The notes below the pieces were generated by a model. The model had not been told where the DNA came from and ran no database searches. It saw nothing but the letters and a program-made list of their open reading frames with translations. This document shows, piece after piece, positions 8,664 to 17,477 of a stretch of DNA of 64,000 nucleotides; the stretch's first letter is position 1, and each line of letters begins with the position of its first letter. Source of the DNA: Streptomyces sp. NBC_01381. Lineage in GTDB: Bacteria > Actinomycetota > Actinomycetes > Streptomycetales > Streptomycetaceae. Location of the stretch: positions 1,426,001-1,490,000 of the forward strand of contig NZ_JAPEPI010000002.1 of assembly GCF_026340305.1 (NCBI RefSeq), given 5' to 3'. The translations under genes were made by a program, and so were the position numbers.

Positions 8664-9802
8664 ACTCGGACCGGTGGATGGAATGGCCGTCCCGGGAAGC
8701 TCTCGCCCGGGAAGGGCTGAGCTTTGCCCGGCTGTGGTTCGTCAGGGTCCTGCGGGTGCTGATCCTCGCCGTTCTGCTGTGGGAGGCGTTCCACCAGGAC
8801 AGAGGCTGGCGTCTGGTCGCCGGGGTCGCGCTGGTCGTGCTCTGCGGCGGGCTCGGCTGGGCCTTCTTCCGTACGTCGTTCGACCACCGGCTCTGGCCGT
8901 CGCTGGTCCTGCTCGTGCTGCTGATCGCGGCGGCGTATGCGGCGGCGCTGGGCGACTGGCGGGCCCTTGCGCTCGTCCTGTGGTGCGGGACGGCGGTCGC
9001 GGCCCTGGAGCGGTTGCCACTGGCGGCGGGCGTGGCCTGTGTCGTTGTCTCGCTGAGTGCCTTCGCCGTGTACAACACGGACAACTGGCTGGTCACCGGC
9101 CTGATCGTCGTCGGGCTCGCGCTCGCCGGGTACACGCTGCGGCTCGACGCCGAGGCGCGCGGGAGCACGCAGCGGATGCTCGCCCAGGAGCGGGCCGCCC
9201 GTGTCGCGGAGGCCGAGACGGCGGCGCTCGCCGAGCGGGCCCGCATCGCACGGGAGATCCATGACGTCCTTGCGCACAGCCTCTCGGCGCAACTCGTCCA
9301 CCTCGAGGCGGCACGTCTGCTGATCGAGGGGGAGGCGACGCGCGAGCAGATACTGGACCGCGTCGTGGCGGCACGGTCCATGGCTCGCGAAGGGCTCGCG
9401 GAGACCCGGCAGGCGCTCTCGGCGCTGCGGGGCGAGCTGACGCCGGTCGAGGACTTCCTGCGCGAGCTGGTCGCGTCGGACGGCGCATCGGTGGCTGTCA
9501 CGGGGGCGCGGCGTGCCCTGCCCGCCGAGGCGTCGCAGGCGGTGCGCAGAGTCGCGCAGGAGGCCGTGACGAATGTGCGCAAGCACGCGCCGGGCGCCAA
9601 GGTGACCGTCCTGCTCGATTACGGCGAGGGCGAAGTGACCCTGGACATACGCGATTCGGGCGCGCCGCCGGGTGAACTGGCCACCTCCGGGGCCGGGTAC
9701 GGTCTGCTCGGGATGCGGGAGCGGGCCGAGTTGCTGGGCGGCTCCCTGATGGCAGGGCCGGGCGAGGAGGGCTTCGTCGTGACGCTGAAGGTGCCCACAT
9801 GA
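8660..9802 (+). CDS. Sensor histidine kinase, NarL/DesK type
   Basis: A 380-residue kinase with about five or six N-terminal membrane segments (residues 25-160), little extracytoplasmic sequence, a short coiled coil (about 162-195), and a HisKA_3 dimerization box REIHDVLAHSLSAQ with phospho-acceptor H201. A compact HATPase domain ends it (AVTNVRKHAPGA N-box; GYGLLGMRERAELLGG G-box). A sensor buried in the membrane suggests detection of a membrane state or a lipophilic signal. The GTG at 8660 overlaps the previous stop, and its own stop overlaps the response regulator (ATGA), giving a three-gene coupled operon. Confidence 0.9.
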   Translation: MNSDRWMEWPSREALAREGLSFARLWFVRVLRVLILAVLLWEAFHQDRGWRLVAGVALVVLCGGLGWAFFRTSFDHRLWPSLVLLVLLIAAAYAAALGDWRALALVLWCGTAVAALERLPLAAGVACVVVSLSAFAVYNTDNWLVTGLIVVGLALAGYTLRLDAEARGSTQRMLAQERAARVAEAETAALAERARIAREIHDVLAHSLSAQLVHLEAARLLIEGEATREQILDRVVAARSMAREGLAETRQALSALRGELTPVEDFLRELVASDGASVAVTGARRALPAEASQAVRRVAQEAVTNVRKHAPGAKVTVLLDYGEGEVTLDIRDSGAPPGELATSGAGYGLLGMRERAELLGGSLMAGPGEEGFVVTLKVPT

Positions 9803-10491
9803 CCGCGGAGAGCGGCGCCAAGGCGCCGGCGCGCGTCGTGGTGGTCGACGATCAGACCGTGGTGCGCGAGGGGATCGTGATGCTGCTCGGGCTGCTGCCC
9901 GGTATCGAGGTCGTGGGCTCCGGGGGCGACGGCGAGGAGGCCGTGCGGCTGGTCGCCGAACTGGCCCCGGACGTCGTCCTGATGGACCTGCGCATGCCCC
10001 GGGTCGACGGTGCGGAGGCCACCCGCCGCATCCGTGCCGAGTACCCGGGAACGCAGGTGGTCGTGCTCACCACATACGCCGACGACGATTCACTCTTCCC
10101 CGCACTGAGGGCGGGCGCGCGCGGCTATCTCACCAAGGACGCGGGCGGGGACGAGATCGTGCGGGCCGTCGAGGACGTGCTCTCGGGGGACGCGGGGCTC
10201 TCGCCGCAGATTCAGCGGCGGCTGCTCGAGCGGCTGGCCGAGTCCGAGCAGCCCCCGGCCGCGCCGGAGCCGCCCGACGGCCTCACCACGCGCGAGACCG
10301 AAGTGCTCGTCCTGATCGCCGAGGGGATGACGAACCAGGAGATCGCCCGTGAGATGCACGTCTCGACGGCGACGGTGAAGACGCACATCAACAACCTCTT
10401 CGCCAAGACAGGCATCAAGGACCGTGCGCAGGCCGTGCGTTACGCCTACCGGCACGGTCTGGCGAAGCCGCCGGGAGCCGCTCTCGCGTGA
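9799..10491 (+). CDS. Response regulator, NarL/LuxR family
   Basis: A 230-residue partner of the preceding kinase (4-nt overlap). The receiver has the acidic pair VVVVDDQ, phospho-acceptor D63 in DVVLMDLRMPR, a conserved Thr (LTTY) and Lys (LTKD). A LuxR-type helix-turn-helix follows (about 158-220: LTTRETEVLVLIAEGMTNQE, then VSTATVKTHINNLF). It is followed 150 bp later by the DUF485/symporter pair, which is a plausible target. Confidence 0.93.
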   Translation: MTAESGAKAPARVVVVDDQTVVREGIVMLLGLLPGIEVVGSGGDGEEAVRLVAELAPDVVLMDLRMPRVDGAEATRRIRAEYPGTQVVVLTTYADDDSLFPALRAGARGYLTKDAGGDEIVRAVEDVLSGDAGLSPQIQRRLLERLAESEQPPAAPEPPDGLTTRETEVLVLIAEGMTNQEIAREMHVSTATVKTHINNLFAKTGIKDRAQAVRYAYRHGLAKPPGAALA

Positions 10492-10644
10492 GTAGGGGCT
10501 TCGGCCGGTCGGCGAACGACACCTCCGGAGCTGATGAGCCTTCACCTGATGGGGTGAAGAGAAGGGAGAGAAGAGTCAGGGATCTTCCCGATCTGTCCAT
10601 CCTTGGGCACGCGGCCGAACAAGGCTGCGGACAAGGAGAGTTCG

Positions 10645-11163
10645 GTGGAGAAGCACGACGGGCGCGACGCCGGGCAGGCACGGACCGGTGATCTCAAAGA
10701 TCCCTGGTACGACGCGCTTGCCTCAGGCTGGGGCGAGTTGGACGGCACGGGCGCGCCGGCCCCCGTGGTGCCGCCCCAGGCCGCGCCGGACCGGAGCGCG
10801 AGCGCGGCCGACATCTATCTGGAGGTCCAGCACAGCGCGGCCTTCCAGGAGGTGCGGGGCCGGTACCGGCGGTTCGTCGTCCCGGCCGTGGCGGTCTTCT
10901 TCACCTGGTACGTCGCCTACGTCGTGACGGCCACGACGGCTCCTGGTCTCATGGCGCGGCCCGTCACGGGGTCCGTGAATGTCGCGATGCTCGCGGGCCT
11001 CGGACAGTTCCTCACGACCTTCCTGCTGACCTGGGCGTATGCCCGGCACGCCCGGCTGCGCAGGGATCGCCCGGCGCTGGACCTGCGCTGGGCCGTGTTC
11101 GAGCAGAAGCGGGAGCAGGACCAGCGAAGAGAACAGGAGCGGGCCCGGGGGAGCGAGCGATGA
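10645..11163 (+). CDS. DUF485 membrane protein, symporter partner
   Basis: A 172-residue protein with a polar N-terminal half and a DUF485 domain (about 65-150): LQHSAAF-type sequence, then two membrane segments (about 85-105 and 115-137) and a charged C-terminal tail. DUF485 proteins are regularly encoded directly before ActP-type cation/solute symporters and probably help their assembly. The GTG at 10645 has AAGGAG at 10633-10638. It overlaps the symporter by 4 nt (ATGA). Confidence 0.85.
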   Translation: MEKHDGRDAGQARTGDLKDPWYDALASGWGELDGTGAPAPVVPPQAAPDRSASAADIYLEVQHSAAFQEVRGRYRRFVVPAVAVFFTWYVAYVVTATTAPGLMARPVTGSVNVAMLAGLGQFLTTFLLTWAYARHARLRRDRPALDLRWAVFEQKREQDQRREQERARGSER

Positions 11164-12752
11164 CCGGCGATCATCAGACACTCGCGCTGCTGCTGTTCGG
11201 CGTGTTCGTGTCCGTCACGCTCGCGATCACGACGTGGGTGAGCCGCAACCGGCATGGCTCGGCGGAAGAGTTCTATGCCGGCGGGCGGCTCTTCTCGCCC
11301 ATGGAGAATGGTTTCGCCATCGCGGGCGACTACATGTCGGCCGCCTCCTTCCTCGGCATCTCCGGGCTGATCGCGCTGTTCGGCTACGACGGGCTGCTGT
11401 ACTCGGTGGGGTTCCTCGTCGCGTGGCTCGTCGTGCTCTTCCTCGTGGCCGAACTGGTGCGCAACTGCGGTCGGTTCACGCTCGCCGACGTCGTCGCCGC
11501 CCGGATGAGGGAGCGGCCCGTGCGCATCGCCGCGGGAACTTCCTCGGTGACCGTGTCCGTTCTCTATCTGGTGGCGCAGATGGTGGGGGCCGGCTCACTG
11601 GTGGCGCTGCTGCTGGGCGGGACGAGCGGGGCGGCGCAGGCCTGGACGGTGATCGGCGTCGGCGCGCTCATGGTCATCTATGTGTCGTTGGGAGGGATGC
11701 GGGCCACCACCTGGATCCAGATCGTCAAGGCGGTCCTGCTGATGTGTGGCGCGATCGCACTGACCGTGCTCGTGCTTGTGAGGTTCCACGGCGACTTCGA
11801 CCAGTTGCTGCGGACGGCGGCCGATCGCAGCGGGCACGGCAGCCAGTTCCTCGCGCCCGGGCTGAAGTACGGCGGCGACTGGACCGCGCGCCTCGACTTC
11901 ATCAGCCTCGGCCTCGCGCTCGTCCTCGGCACGGCCGGGCTGCCACACATCCTGTCCCGCTTCTACACGGTGCCGACCGCGCGGGCCGCGCGCCGCTCGG
12001 TCGTCTGGTCCATCGGGCTCATCGGCAGCTTCTACCTGATGACGATCGTGCTCGGCTTCGGTGCCGCCGCGATCGTGGGCTCCGATGCCGTCCGCGGGTC
12101 GAACGCCGCGGGCAACACGGCGGTTCCGCTGCTCGCGCTCGATCTGGGAGGTGGTGCGGATTCCACAGGCGGAACGGTTCTCTTCGCGATGGTCGCCGCC
12201 ATCGCCTTCGCCACGATCCTCGCCGTGGTCGCCGGGATCACGCTCGCCTCCTCGGCGTCCGTGGCCCACGATCTGTACGCGTCGCTGCGGCGCAAGCACG
12301 CCAAGCCGCGCAGCGAGGTGGCGGTGGCGCGGGTCGCCGCGGCCGGGATCGGCGTGGTCGCGATCGGCCTGGGGCTGCTCGCGCGTGACCTCAATGTGGC
12401 GTTCCTGGTTGGCCTGGCCTTCGCCGTCGCCGCGTCCGCCAATCTGCCTGTGCTGCTCTACTCGCTGTTCTGGCGGAACTTCACCACACGGGGCGCCGTC
12501 TGGTCGGTGTACGGGGGCCTGCTGCCCTCCCTGGTGCTGGTTCTGCTGTCACCCGTCGTCTCCGGCGGCCCGAACTCGCTCTTCCCTGGGGTGGACTTCC
12601 AGTACTTCCCCCTGGAGAACCCGGGGCTCGCCTCCATCCCGCTGGGCTTCCTCGCCGGATGGCTGGGCACCGTCACCTCGTCGGAGCCCGCGGACGAGGC
12701 CAAGCACGCGGAGACGGAAGTACGGTCGCTCACCGGGGCGGGAGCGGTGTAG
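11160..12752 (+). CDS. Sodium:solute symporter (acetate/ActP-like)
   Basis: A 530-residue SSS-family transporter with about 13 membrane helices and the family's early motif (SRNRHGSAEEFYAGGR, then FAIAGDYMSAASFLG). With its DUF485 partner it resembles acetate/monocarboxylate permeases of the ActP group. Substrate is inferred from family only. It lies downstream of a NarL-type two-component system and converges with a CitA/CitB-type pair whose homologues sense C4-dicarboxylates or citrate, so an organic-acid substrate is reasonable. Confidence 0.85.
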   Translation: MTGDHQTLALLLFGVFVSVTLAITTWVSRNRHGSAEEFYAGGRLFSPMENGFAIAGDYMSAASFLGISGLIALFGYDGLLYSVGFLVAWLVVLFLVAELVRNCGRFTLADVVAARMRERPVRIAAGTSSVTVSVLYLVAQMVGAGSLVALLLGGTSGAAQAWTVIGVGALMVIYVSLGGMRATTWIQIVKAVLLMCGAIALTVLVLVRFHGDFDQLLRTAADRSGHGSQFLAPGLKYGGDWTARLDFISLGLALVLGTAGLPHILSRFYTVPTARAARRSVVWSIGLIGSFYLMTIVLGFGAAAIVGSDAVRGSNAAGNTAVPLLALDLGGGADSTGGTVLFAMVAAIAFATILAVVAGITLASSASVAHDLYASLRRKHAKPRSEVAVARVAAAGIGVVAIGLGLLARDLNVAFLVGLAFAVAASANLPVLLYSLFWRNFTTRGAVWSVYGGLLPSLVLVLLSPVVSGGPNSLFPGVDFQYFPLENPGLASIPLGFLAGWLGTVTSSEPADEAKHAETEVRSLTGAGAV

Positions 12753-12776
12753 CAGTCATGTAGCGGCCCGGTGCGT

Positions 12777-13457
12777 CTAGGAGTGGCTGGACGTCCACTC
12801 ATAGCGGTGCTCCGGGCGGCCCGTGTCGCCGTACTTGAGACTCAGCCGCACGCGGCCCGAGCGCTCCAGGAGCTTCAGATAGCGCTGCGCCGTCTGCCGG
12901 CTCAGCCGGGTGCGGTTGGCCAACTCCTGTGCGGAGAGCGGCCCTTCGGCGCCCATCAGCGCCCTGCGGACCAGCTCGGCCGTCGTAGGGGAGTGCCCTT
13001 TGGGCAGCTCCGGAGCGGGAGTCGCCGACAGGGCGCCGAAGATCCGGTCGACCTCGGCCTGTTCGGCCTCGCCGCCGCCGTCCAGGGTGCGCCGCAGCGT
13101 CGCGTACGCCTCGAGCTTGGCGCGAAGCCCCGCGTAGGAGAACGGCTTGACCAGGTACTGCAGGGCACCGTGCCGCATCGCGGCCTGGACCGTGGCGACA
13201 TCGCGTGCGGCCGTCACCATGATCACGTCGGTCTGGTGGCCGCGCTCGCGCAACGTACGGACGACCGAGAGCCCCGTCTCGTCCGGCAGATAGTGGTCGA
13301 GCAGCACCAGGTCGATGGGGAGCTCCTCGACGATCCGCAGCGCCTCGGCGGCACTGTGGGCCTTCGCGGCCACACGGAAGCCGGGGACCTTCGCCACGTA
13401 GGCGGCGTTGACATCCGCGACGCGGACGTCGTCGTCCACGACGAGCACCTCGATCAT
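12777..13457 (-). CDS. Response regulator, CitB/DcuR type
   Basis: A 226-residue regulator. The receiver contains DDD at 8-10, phospho-acceptor D54 in VLLDHYLPDE, and K in YLVKPF. The C-terminal half carries a helix-turn-helix (LSAQELANRTRLSRQTAQRY, about 173-192), as in CitB/DpiA/DcuR. Its ATG (13457) overlaps the stop of the kinase gene (ATGA). These systems usually control organic-acid uptake or catabolism; the convergent neighbour is an organic-acid-type symporter. The longer open frame upstream is out of phase with the family start. Confidence 0.92.
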   Translation of the reverse strand: MIEVLVVDDDVRVADVNAAYVAKVPGFRVAAKAHSAAEALRIVEELPIDLVLLDHYLPDETGLSVVRTLRERGHQTDVIMVTAARDVATVQAAMRHGALQYLVKPFSYAGLRAKLEAYATLRRTLDGGGEAEQAEVDRIFGALSATPAPELPKGHSPTTAELVRRALMGAEGPLSAQELANRTRLSRQTAQRYLKLLERSGRVRLSLKYGDTGRPEHRYEWTSSHS

Positions 13458-15094
13458 CGTGCCTCCTCCGTGGGGGCCAGCTCGGCCTGGGCGAGCGCTT
13501 CGGGCAGGACGACGGTGAACTCGGCGCCCCCGTCGGGCGAGGCGCCGGCCCGCACGCTGCCGCCCTGGCGCTCGGCGAGCCTGCGCACCAGAGCGAGCCC
13601 GATGCCGCGCTTGCCGTGCGCCGGAGGCTCCTTGGTGGACCACCCCTCAGTGAAGATCGTCTCGCGTCGGTCGGCGGGCACGCCAGGGCCCGTGTCGCGC
13701 ACCTGGAGGACGACGGCACGTCCCTCGGAACGGACATCGACCTCCACGCGCGCGTGCGGGGTGCCCGCCGCGGCGTCGAGCGCGTTGTCCACGAGGTTGC
13801 CGACGGTGGTGACGAGGCCGCCCGGGTCGATCAGCCGGTCGGGCAGTGCGGTGTCGCGCGGGACGGCGAGCACGACGCCGCGCTCGGCGGCGACGGTGGC
13901 CTTGCCCACCAGGAGGGCGGCGAGCAGCGGATCGCCGATCTTCTCCGTGATCTGCTCGGCGGTCACCCGGTGCGCGCCGGCCACCTCGCCGACGAACTCC
14001 GCCGCCTCCTCGTACATCTCGAGCTCCAGGAGGCCGAGCAGCGTGTGCATGCGGTTGGCATGCTCGTGGTCCTGGGCGCGCAGCGCGTCGATGAGGCCGC
14101 GGGTGGAGTCCAGTTCACGGCCCAGCTGCTCCAGTTCGGTGCGGTCACGCAGGGTGGCCACGGCGCCGCCGTCGTCCGTGGGCATGCGGTTGGCGACCAG
14201 TACGCGCTGACCGCGGACGGTCAGCAGGTCGGTGCCGCTGACCCGTCCGGCGAGCACATCGGTCGTACGCCCTGGGCCGAGCGCGGTGTCCAGGGGCTGT
14301 CCGATGGCCTCGGGACCGAGGCCGAGGAGGCGCTGGGCCTCGTCGTTCAGGAGGCGGATCCGGCCGGCGCGGTCCAGGGCGACCACGCCCTCACGGATGC
14401 TGTGCAGCATGGCCTCGCGTTCCGCGAGGAGCGCTGAAATATCGGAGAAGGCCAGGTCACGGGTCTGTCGCTGCACTCGGCGTGAGATCAGGTAGGCGGC
14501 GAGCGCCCCCACGGCGAGCGCGCCGCCCGCGTAGGCGAAGAGGCCGGGGATCGCATGGATGAGCCGGGCGCGGACACTGTCGTACTCGATGCCTACGGAG
14601 ACGGCGCCCACGATGTTCCCGTCGATGTCCCGCAGCGGCACCTTGCCGCGGGCCGAGCGGCCCAGGGTGCCGTTGTCGATCTCCATGACCTCGTCGCCTG
14701 CGAGCGCTTCGCTGGGGTCGGTCGAGACGACCCTGCCGATCTCGTCGCGGTCGGTGTGGGACCAGCGCACCCCGTCCTTGTTCATGATCACGACGTACTC
14801 GGCGCCGCTTGCGCGCCGGATCCGTTCCGCTTCCGTCTGCACGGGCCCGTCGGCCGTGGGCCTGGAGGAGCTCAGGTCGTCGGCGATCTGCGGCTGGGCC
14901 GCCGTCGTCTGCGCGATGGCGAGCGCGCGGCGCATCGCCTGGTCGTCCAGCTGATCGCTGAGCGGTGCGAGGAAGAGCCCGGTGGCCAGCACGGCGACCC
15001 CGGCGGCGATCGCCAACTGCATCAGCAGGACCTGCGAGAAGACGCGCCGGGGCAGGCCTAGGCGGAGTCGTCGGGCAGGGGAGGTCGGGCTCAT
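13454..15094 (-). CDS. Sensor histidine kinase, CitA/DcuS type
   Basis: A 546-residue kinase with the CitA architecture: a membrane helix (about 20-43), an extracytoplasmic PAS-like sensor (about 44-182), a second membrane helix (about 183-204), a cytoplasmic PAS (about 222-325), the phospho-acceptor box QDHEHANRMHTLLGLLEL (H343), and an HATPase domain (VGNLVDNALDA; DTGPGVP; GKRGIGLALVRRLA). CitA/DcuS sensors bind citrate or C4-dicarboxylates directly; the ligand here is not determined. It is cotranscribed with its regulator through a 4-nt overlap. Confidence 0.92.
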   Translation of the reverse strand: MSPTSPARRLRLGLPRRVFSQVLLMQLAIAAGVAVLATGLFLAPLSDQLDDQAMRRALAIAQTTAAQPQIADDLSSSRPTADGPVQTEAERIRRASGAEYVVIMNKDGVRWSHTDRDEIGRVVSTDPSEALAGDEVMEIDNGTLGRSARGKVPLRDIDGNIVGAVSVGIEYDSVRARLIHAIPGLFAYAGGALAVGALAAYLISRRVQRQTRDLAFSDISALLAEREAMLHSIREGVVALDRAGRIRLLNDEAQRLLGLGPEAIGQPLDTALGPGRTTDVLAGRVSGTDLLTVRGQRVLVANRMPTDDGGAVATLRDRTELEQLGRELDSTRGLIDALRAQDHEHANRMHTLLGLLELEMYEEAAEFVGEVAGAHRVTAEQITEKIGDPLLAALLVGKATVAAERGVVLAVPRDTALPDRLIDPGGLVTTVGNLVDNALDAAAGTPHARVEVDVRSEGRAVVLQVRDTGPGVPADRRETIFTEGWSTKEPPAHGKRGIGLALVRRLAERQGGSVRAGASPDGGAEFTVVLPEALAQAELAPTEEAR

Positions 15095-15122
15095 GTGTAC
15101 GAACGGTACGGCGACGGGTGGG

Positions 15123-16073
15123 CTACTCCGAAGTCACTGTGGTGGGGATCTCGCCCCAGGCCCCGTGCATCGCGACCTCGCGCACCGCCACCACGTCCAT
15201 CCGGGCCGGGGCCGCCGGCGCCGCGCCGCAGCTCTCGGGGCGTGGCGGCAGCGAGGCGCCCTGGGCGACGGTCACTCGCCAGCGACGGCCGTCGGTGTGG
15301 GCGACGGTCACCTCCCAGCGCGGGGCCGAGCCGTCCGTCCTGGCCACGCTCAGCGCGCCCACGGCGTCCTCGCCGGTCGAGGTGCGCACCGCGAGCTCGG
15401 CGGCCTGTCCGGGGCGGTCCCAGGCGGACCTGCCCCGGCATCCCTCGGTGACGACGCGTCCCGTACGCACCGCTTCGAGGATCTCCTTGACGGAGTGCGT
15501 CTCGGACCGGCCGTACGCGTACCCGTGCGGCAGGACGAGCAGCGTGGGGGAGAAGCGGTGACCACCCAGATGAGTGACTTCCCAGACGCCCTGTTCACCG
15601 GCGGCGGCGAGCTGGGCGGCGAGGGGCCTGCCGAGGAGCGCGCAGCAGCGGTCGCGTTTGCCGTTCGTGCAGACCAGGGCCAGCGGGGCGCCCGTGTGCG
15701 GGGTGCCGAACCCGCCGTGGTCGCCCGCGCCCAGTGCGGTGAAGTCGAGGTCGAGCAATCGTGCCGGTTCGTCGGTGACGTGGCCGCGCAGCCAGGCGTT
15801 GCCCGGCGTGGTGTGGGCCACGTACACCCGGCGCCGGGCGGGCTCGTGGCAGTCGGCGTGGCGCCCCGGGCGCCGGATGAGGGCGACCCGTACGCCGGTC
15901 CCCTCGGCGGCCGCCTCGAGGGCGCGGCCGACCTCCGGGTCCAGATGGCTGGATGTGAGCGCTTTGGCGCCCCAGGGGCCCGGCTGTTCAAGCAGCAGCC
16001 AGGTCCTGGCGGTGGCCGCGGTACCCGCGAGAGGCTCGTCCAGATCCCGCGAAGCGGTGGCGCACGTACTCAC
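15123..16073 (-). CDS. Sucrase/ferredoxin-like protein (thioredoxin-fold 2Fe-2S family)
   Basis: A 316-residue protein of the sucraseferredoxin-like family. Visible marks are CTNGKRDRCCALLGRPL (about 134-150) and HLGGHRFSPTLLVLPHGYAY (about 168-187), where cysteines and histidines could ligate an iron-sulfur cluster. The N-terminal part has the family's WLLLEQPGPWG. The C-terminal 90 residues (VARTDGSAPRWEVTVAHTDG) look like a separate small domain. Function is unknown despite the family name; no sugar-cleaving role is implied. The gene lies alone between the citA-like kinase and a citrate synthase. Confidence 0.8.
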   Translation of the reverse strand: MSTCATASRDLDEPLAGTAATARTWLLLEQPGPWGAKALTSSHLDPEVGRALEAAAEGTGVRVALIRRPGRHADCHEPARRRVYVAHTTPGNAWLRGHVTDEPARLLDLDFTALGAGDHGGFGTPHTGAPLALVCTNGKRDRCCALLGRPLAAQLAAAGEQGVWEVTHLGGHRFSPTLLVLPHGYAYGRSETHSVKEILEAVRTGRVVTEGCRGRSAWDRPGQAAELAVRTSTGEDAVGALSVARTDGSAPRWEVTVAHTDGRRWRVTVAQGASLPPRPESCGAAPAAPARMDVVAVREVAMHGAWGEIPTTVTSE

Positions 16074-16108
16074 AGAGGGGAGCCTAACCCGCGCTGCTCG
16101 AGTGCGAT

Positions 16109-17368
16109 TCAGCCGTCCTGGGGCGTGGGCACCGGCTGGGGCGGCCGCAGTCCGACGTACTGCCCGCTGGGGCGCATGCGCAGCGGCCGCTCGCCGTACT
16201 CCTCCAGGGCATGGGCGATCCAGCCGGCCGTGCGCGCCACCGCGAAGATCGTCTCGCCGGCCTCGGCGGGCATCCCGGAGGACGCGGTCAGGACGGCGAG
16301 GGCGAGGTCGACATTGGCGTGCAGGTCCGTGTGGCGCGCGGTGGTGGCCACCACGTCACGGGCCGCCGCCAGGGCGGGACCGGCCTTGGGGATCTCCTCC
16401 AGGAGGGCGAACAGGGCCACCGCGCGCGGGTCGTCGCCCGGATAGAGGCGGTGGCCGAGCCCCGGTACGCGGCGTCCGGCGCGGAGTTCGTCCGCCACTA
16501 CAGGGGCCGCGCTGCCGCGGTCGAGCACGTCGAGGAGCATGCGGTGGGCGAGGCCGCTGGCGGCGCCGTGCAGCGGGCCCTCCAGGACGCCGAGGCCGGC
16601 CGAGACGGCCGCGTACGGGTGGGCGCGCGCGGAGGCGGCGACGCGGACGGCGAGCGTCGACGCGGCGAGGTCGTGGTCGACGAGGAGCGCGAGTGCGGTG
16701 TCCAGGACGCGCAGGGTGGCTTCGTCGGGCTTCCGGCCGGTCAGGCGTGCCCAGAGGCGGCGGGCCAGGGGGCCCTCGTCCTGGTACGTGCGTGGGATCG
16801 GTGGGAGCGCGGTCACGAGGGTGGGGATGAGGGTGCGCGCGGTGCCGATGACGGCTTCTTCGGAGAGGTCGAAGCGGAGGGGGTCCGCGGCCGCGGCCGA
16901 GATGGCGGCGACCCGCAGGCGGTCGGTCGGGCCGCTGTGCTCGGGCAGCGCGTCGACGGCTCGGCGCGCCGCGAGAGCGGTCTCCTCGGGGGCCGTGAAA
17001 CGGATCCCGGGGCGCAGGGTGCCGGTCCAGAGCCACTCGGCGACCTCTTCGTAGGAGTACGCCAGGGCGAGCTCCACCGCGTCGACGCCGCGGAAGTAGT
17101 AGCGGTCCTTGTCGATGAGCGTGATGCGGGTCCGTACGGAGAGTTCGCTGCTCGCGGAGGCCGCGGCGGGCTCCCTGCGGTTCTTGCGGGCCAGCGACTC
17201 GACCTCCTTGGCGTCGAAGGTGCTGCCCCGGGAGCCGGGGCCACGACGGCTGCTGAGCTGGCCGCGGCTCACGTACGCGTACACCGTCTCTGGCTTCACG
17301 CCGAGCAGCTCCGCGGCTTCCCGGGTGTTCAGCCGGCGGCCTTCGCGGGCGGCTTCCTGATCCGTCAT
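16109..17368 (-). CDS. Citrate synthase-like protein with N-terminal helix-turn-helix
   Basis: A 419-residue protein. Residues 12-60 are a MerR/excisionase-type helix-turn-helix (LNTREAAELLGVKPETVYAYVSRG), followed by a citrate synthase fold (about 75-405). Catalytic positions are kept: H232 (DHDLAAST), H267 (PLHGAAS), H306 (GLGHRLYP), D353 (NVDLA), though the usual Phe-Tyr after the Asp is absent. The start is taken at ATG 17368; the 13 codons upstream lack a ribosome site. It is divergent from a second citrate synthase, and a perfect palindrome lies in the gap. It may sense a tricarboxylic-cycle metabolite and regulate both genes; that is inference. Confidence 0.85.
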   Translation of the reverse strand: MTDQEAAREGRRLNTREAAELLGVKPETVYAYVSRGQLSSRRGPGSRGSTFDAKEVESLARKNRREPAAASASSELSVRTRITLIDKDRYYFRGVDAVELALAYSYEEVAEWLWTGTLRPGIRFTAPEETALAARRAVDALPEHSGPTDRLRVAAISAAAADPLRFDLSEEAVIGTARTLIPTLVTALPPIPRTYQDEGPLARRLWARLTGRKPDEATLRVLDTALALLVDHDLAASTLAVRVAASARAHPYAAVSAGLGVLEGPLHGAASGLAHRMLLDVLDRGSAAPVVADELRAGRRVPGLGHRLYPGDDPRAVALFALLEEIPKAGPALAAARDVVATTARHTDLHANVDLALAVLTASSGMPAEAGETIFAVARTAGWIAHALEEYGERPLRMRPSGQYVGLRPPQPVPTPQDG

Positions 17369-17402
17369 GGGCGACACCGTATCCACATCGAGCAGACATT
17401 GA

Positions 17403-17418
17403 GTCAATCAATATTGAC
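17403..17418. promoter_or_regulatory. 16-bp palindrome between divergent citrate synthases
   Basis: GTCAATCAATATTGAC is a perfect inverted repeat (arms GTCAAT/ATTGAC, 4-bp centre). A further half-site pair, TTGAC (17414-17418) and GTCAA (17428-17432), extends it. It is notably AT-rich for this genome and lies in the 109-bp gap shared by the two promoters. It is a good operator candidate, possibly for the helix-turn-helix citrate synthase encoded beside it. Confidence 0.6.
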
Positions 17419-17477
17419 AGCTACTAAGTCAAGCATGGACAGTCGAATCAAGTCCAGGGAGGAAGTCGAGGAAGAAC

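Noticed and set aside
10540-10559. CTTCACC/GGTGAAG hairpin after the NarL-type regulator
   Set aside because: Only seven pairs and no T-tract; too weak to call a terminator or attenuator.
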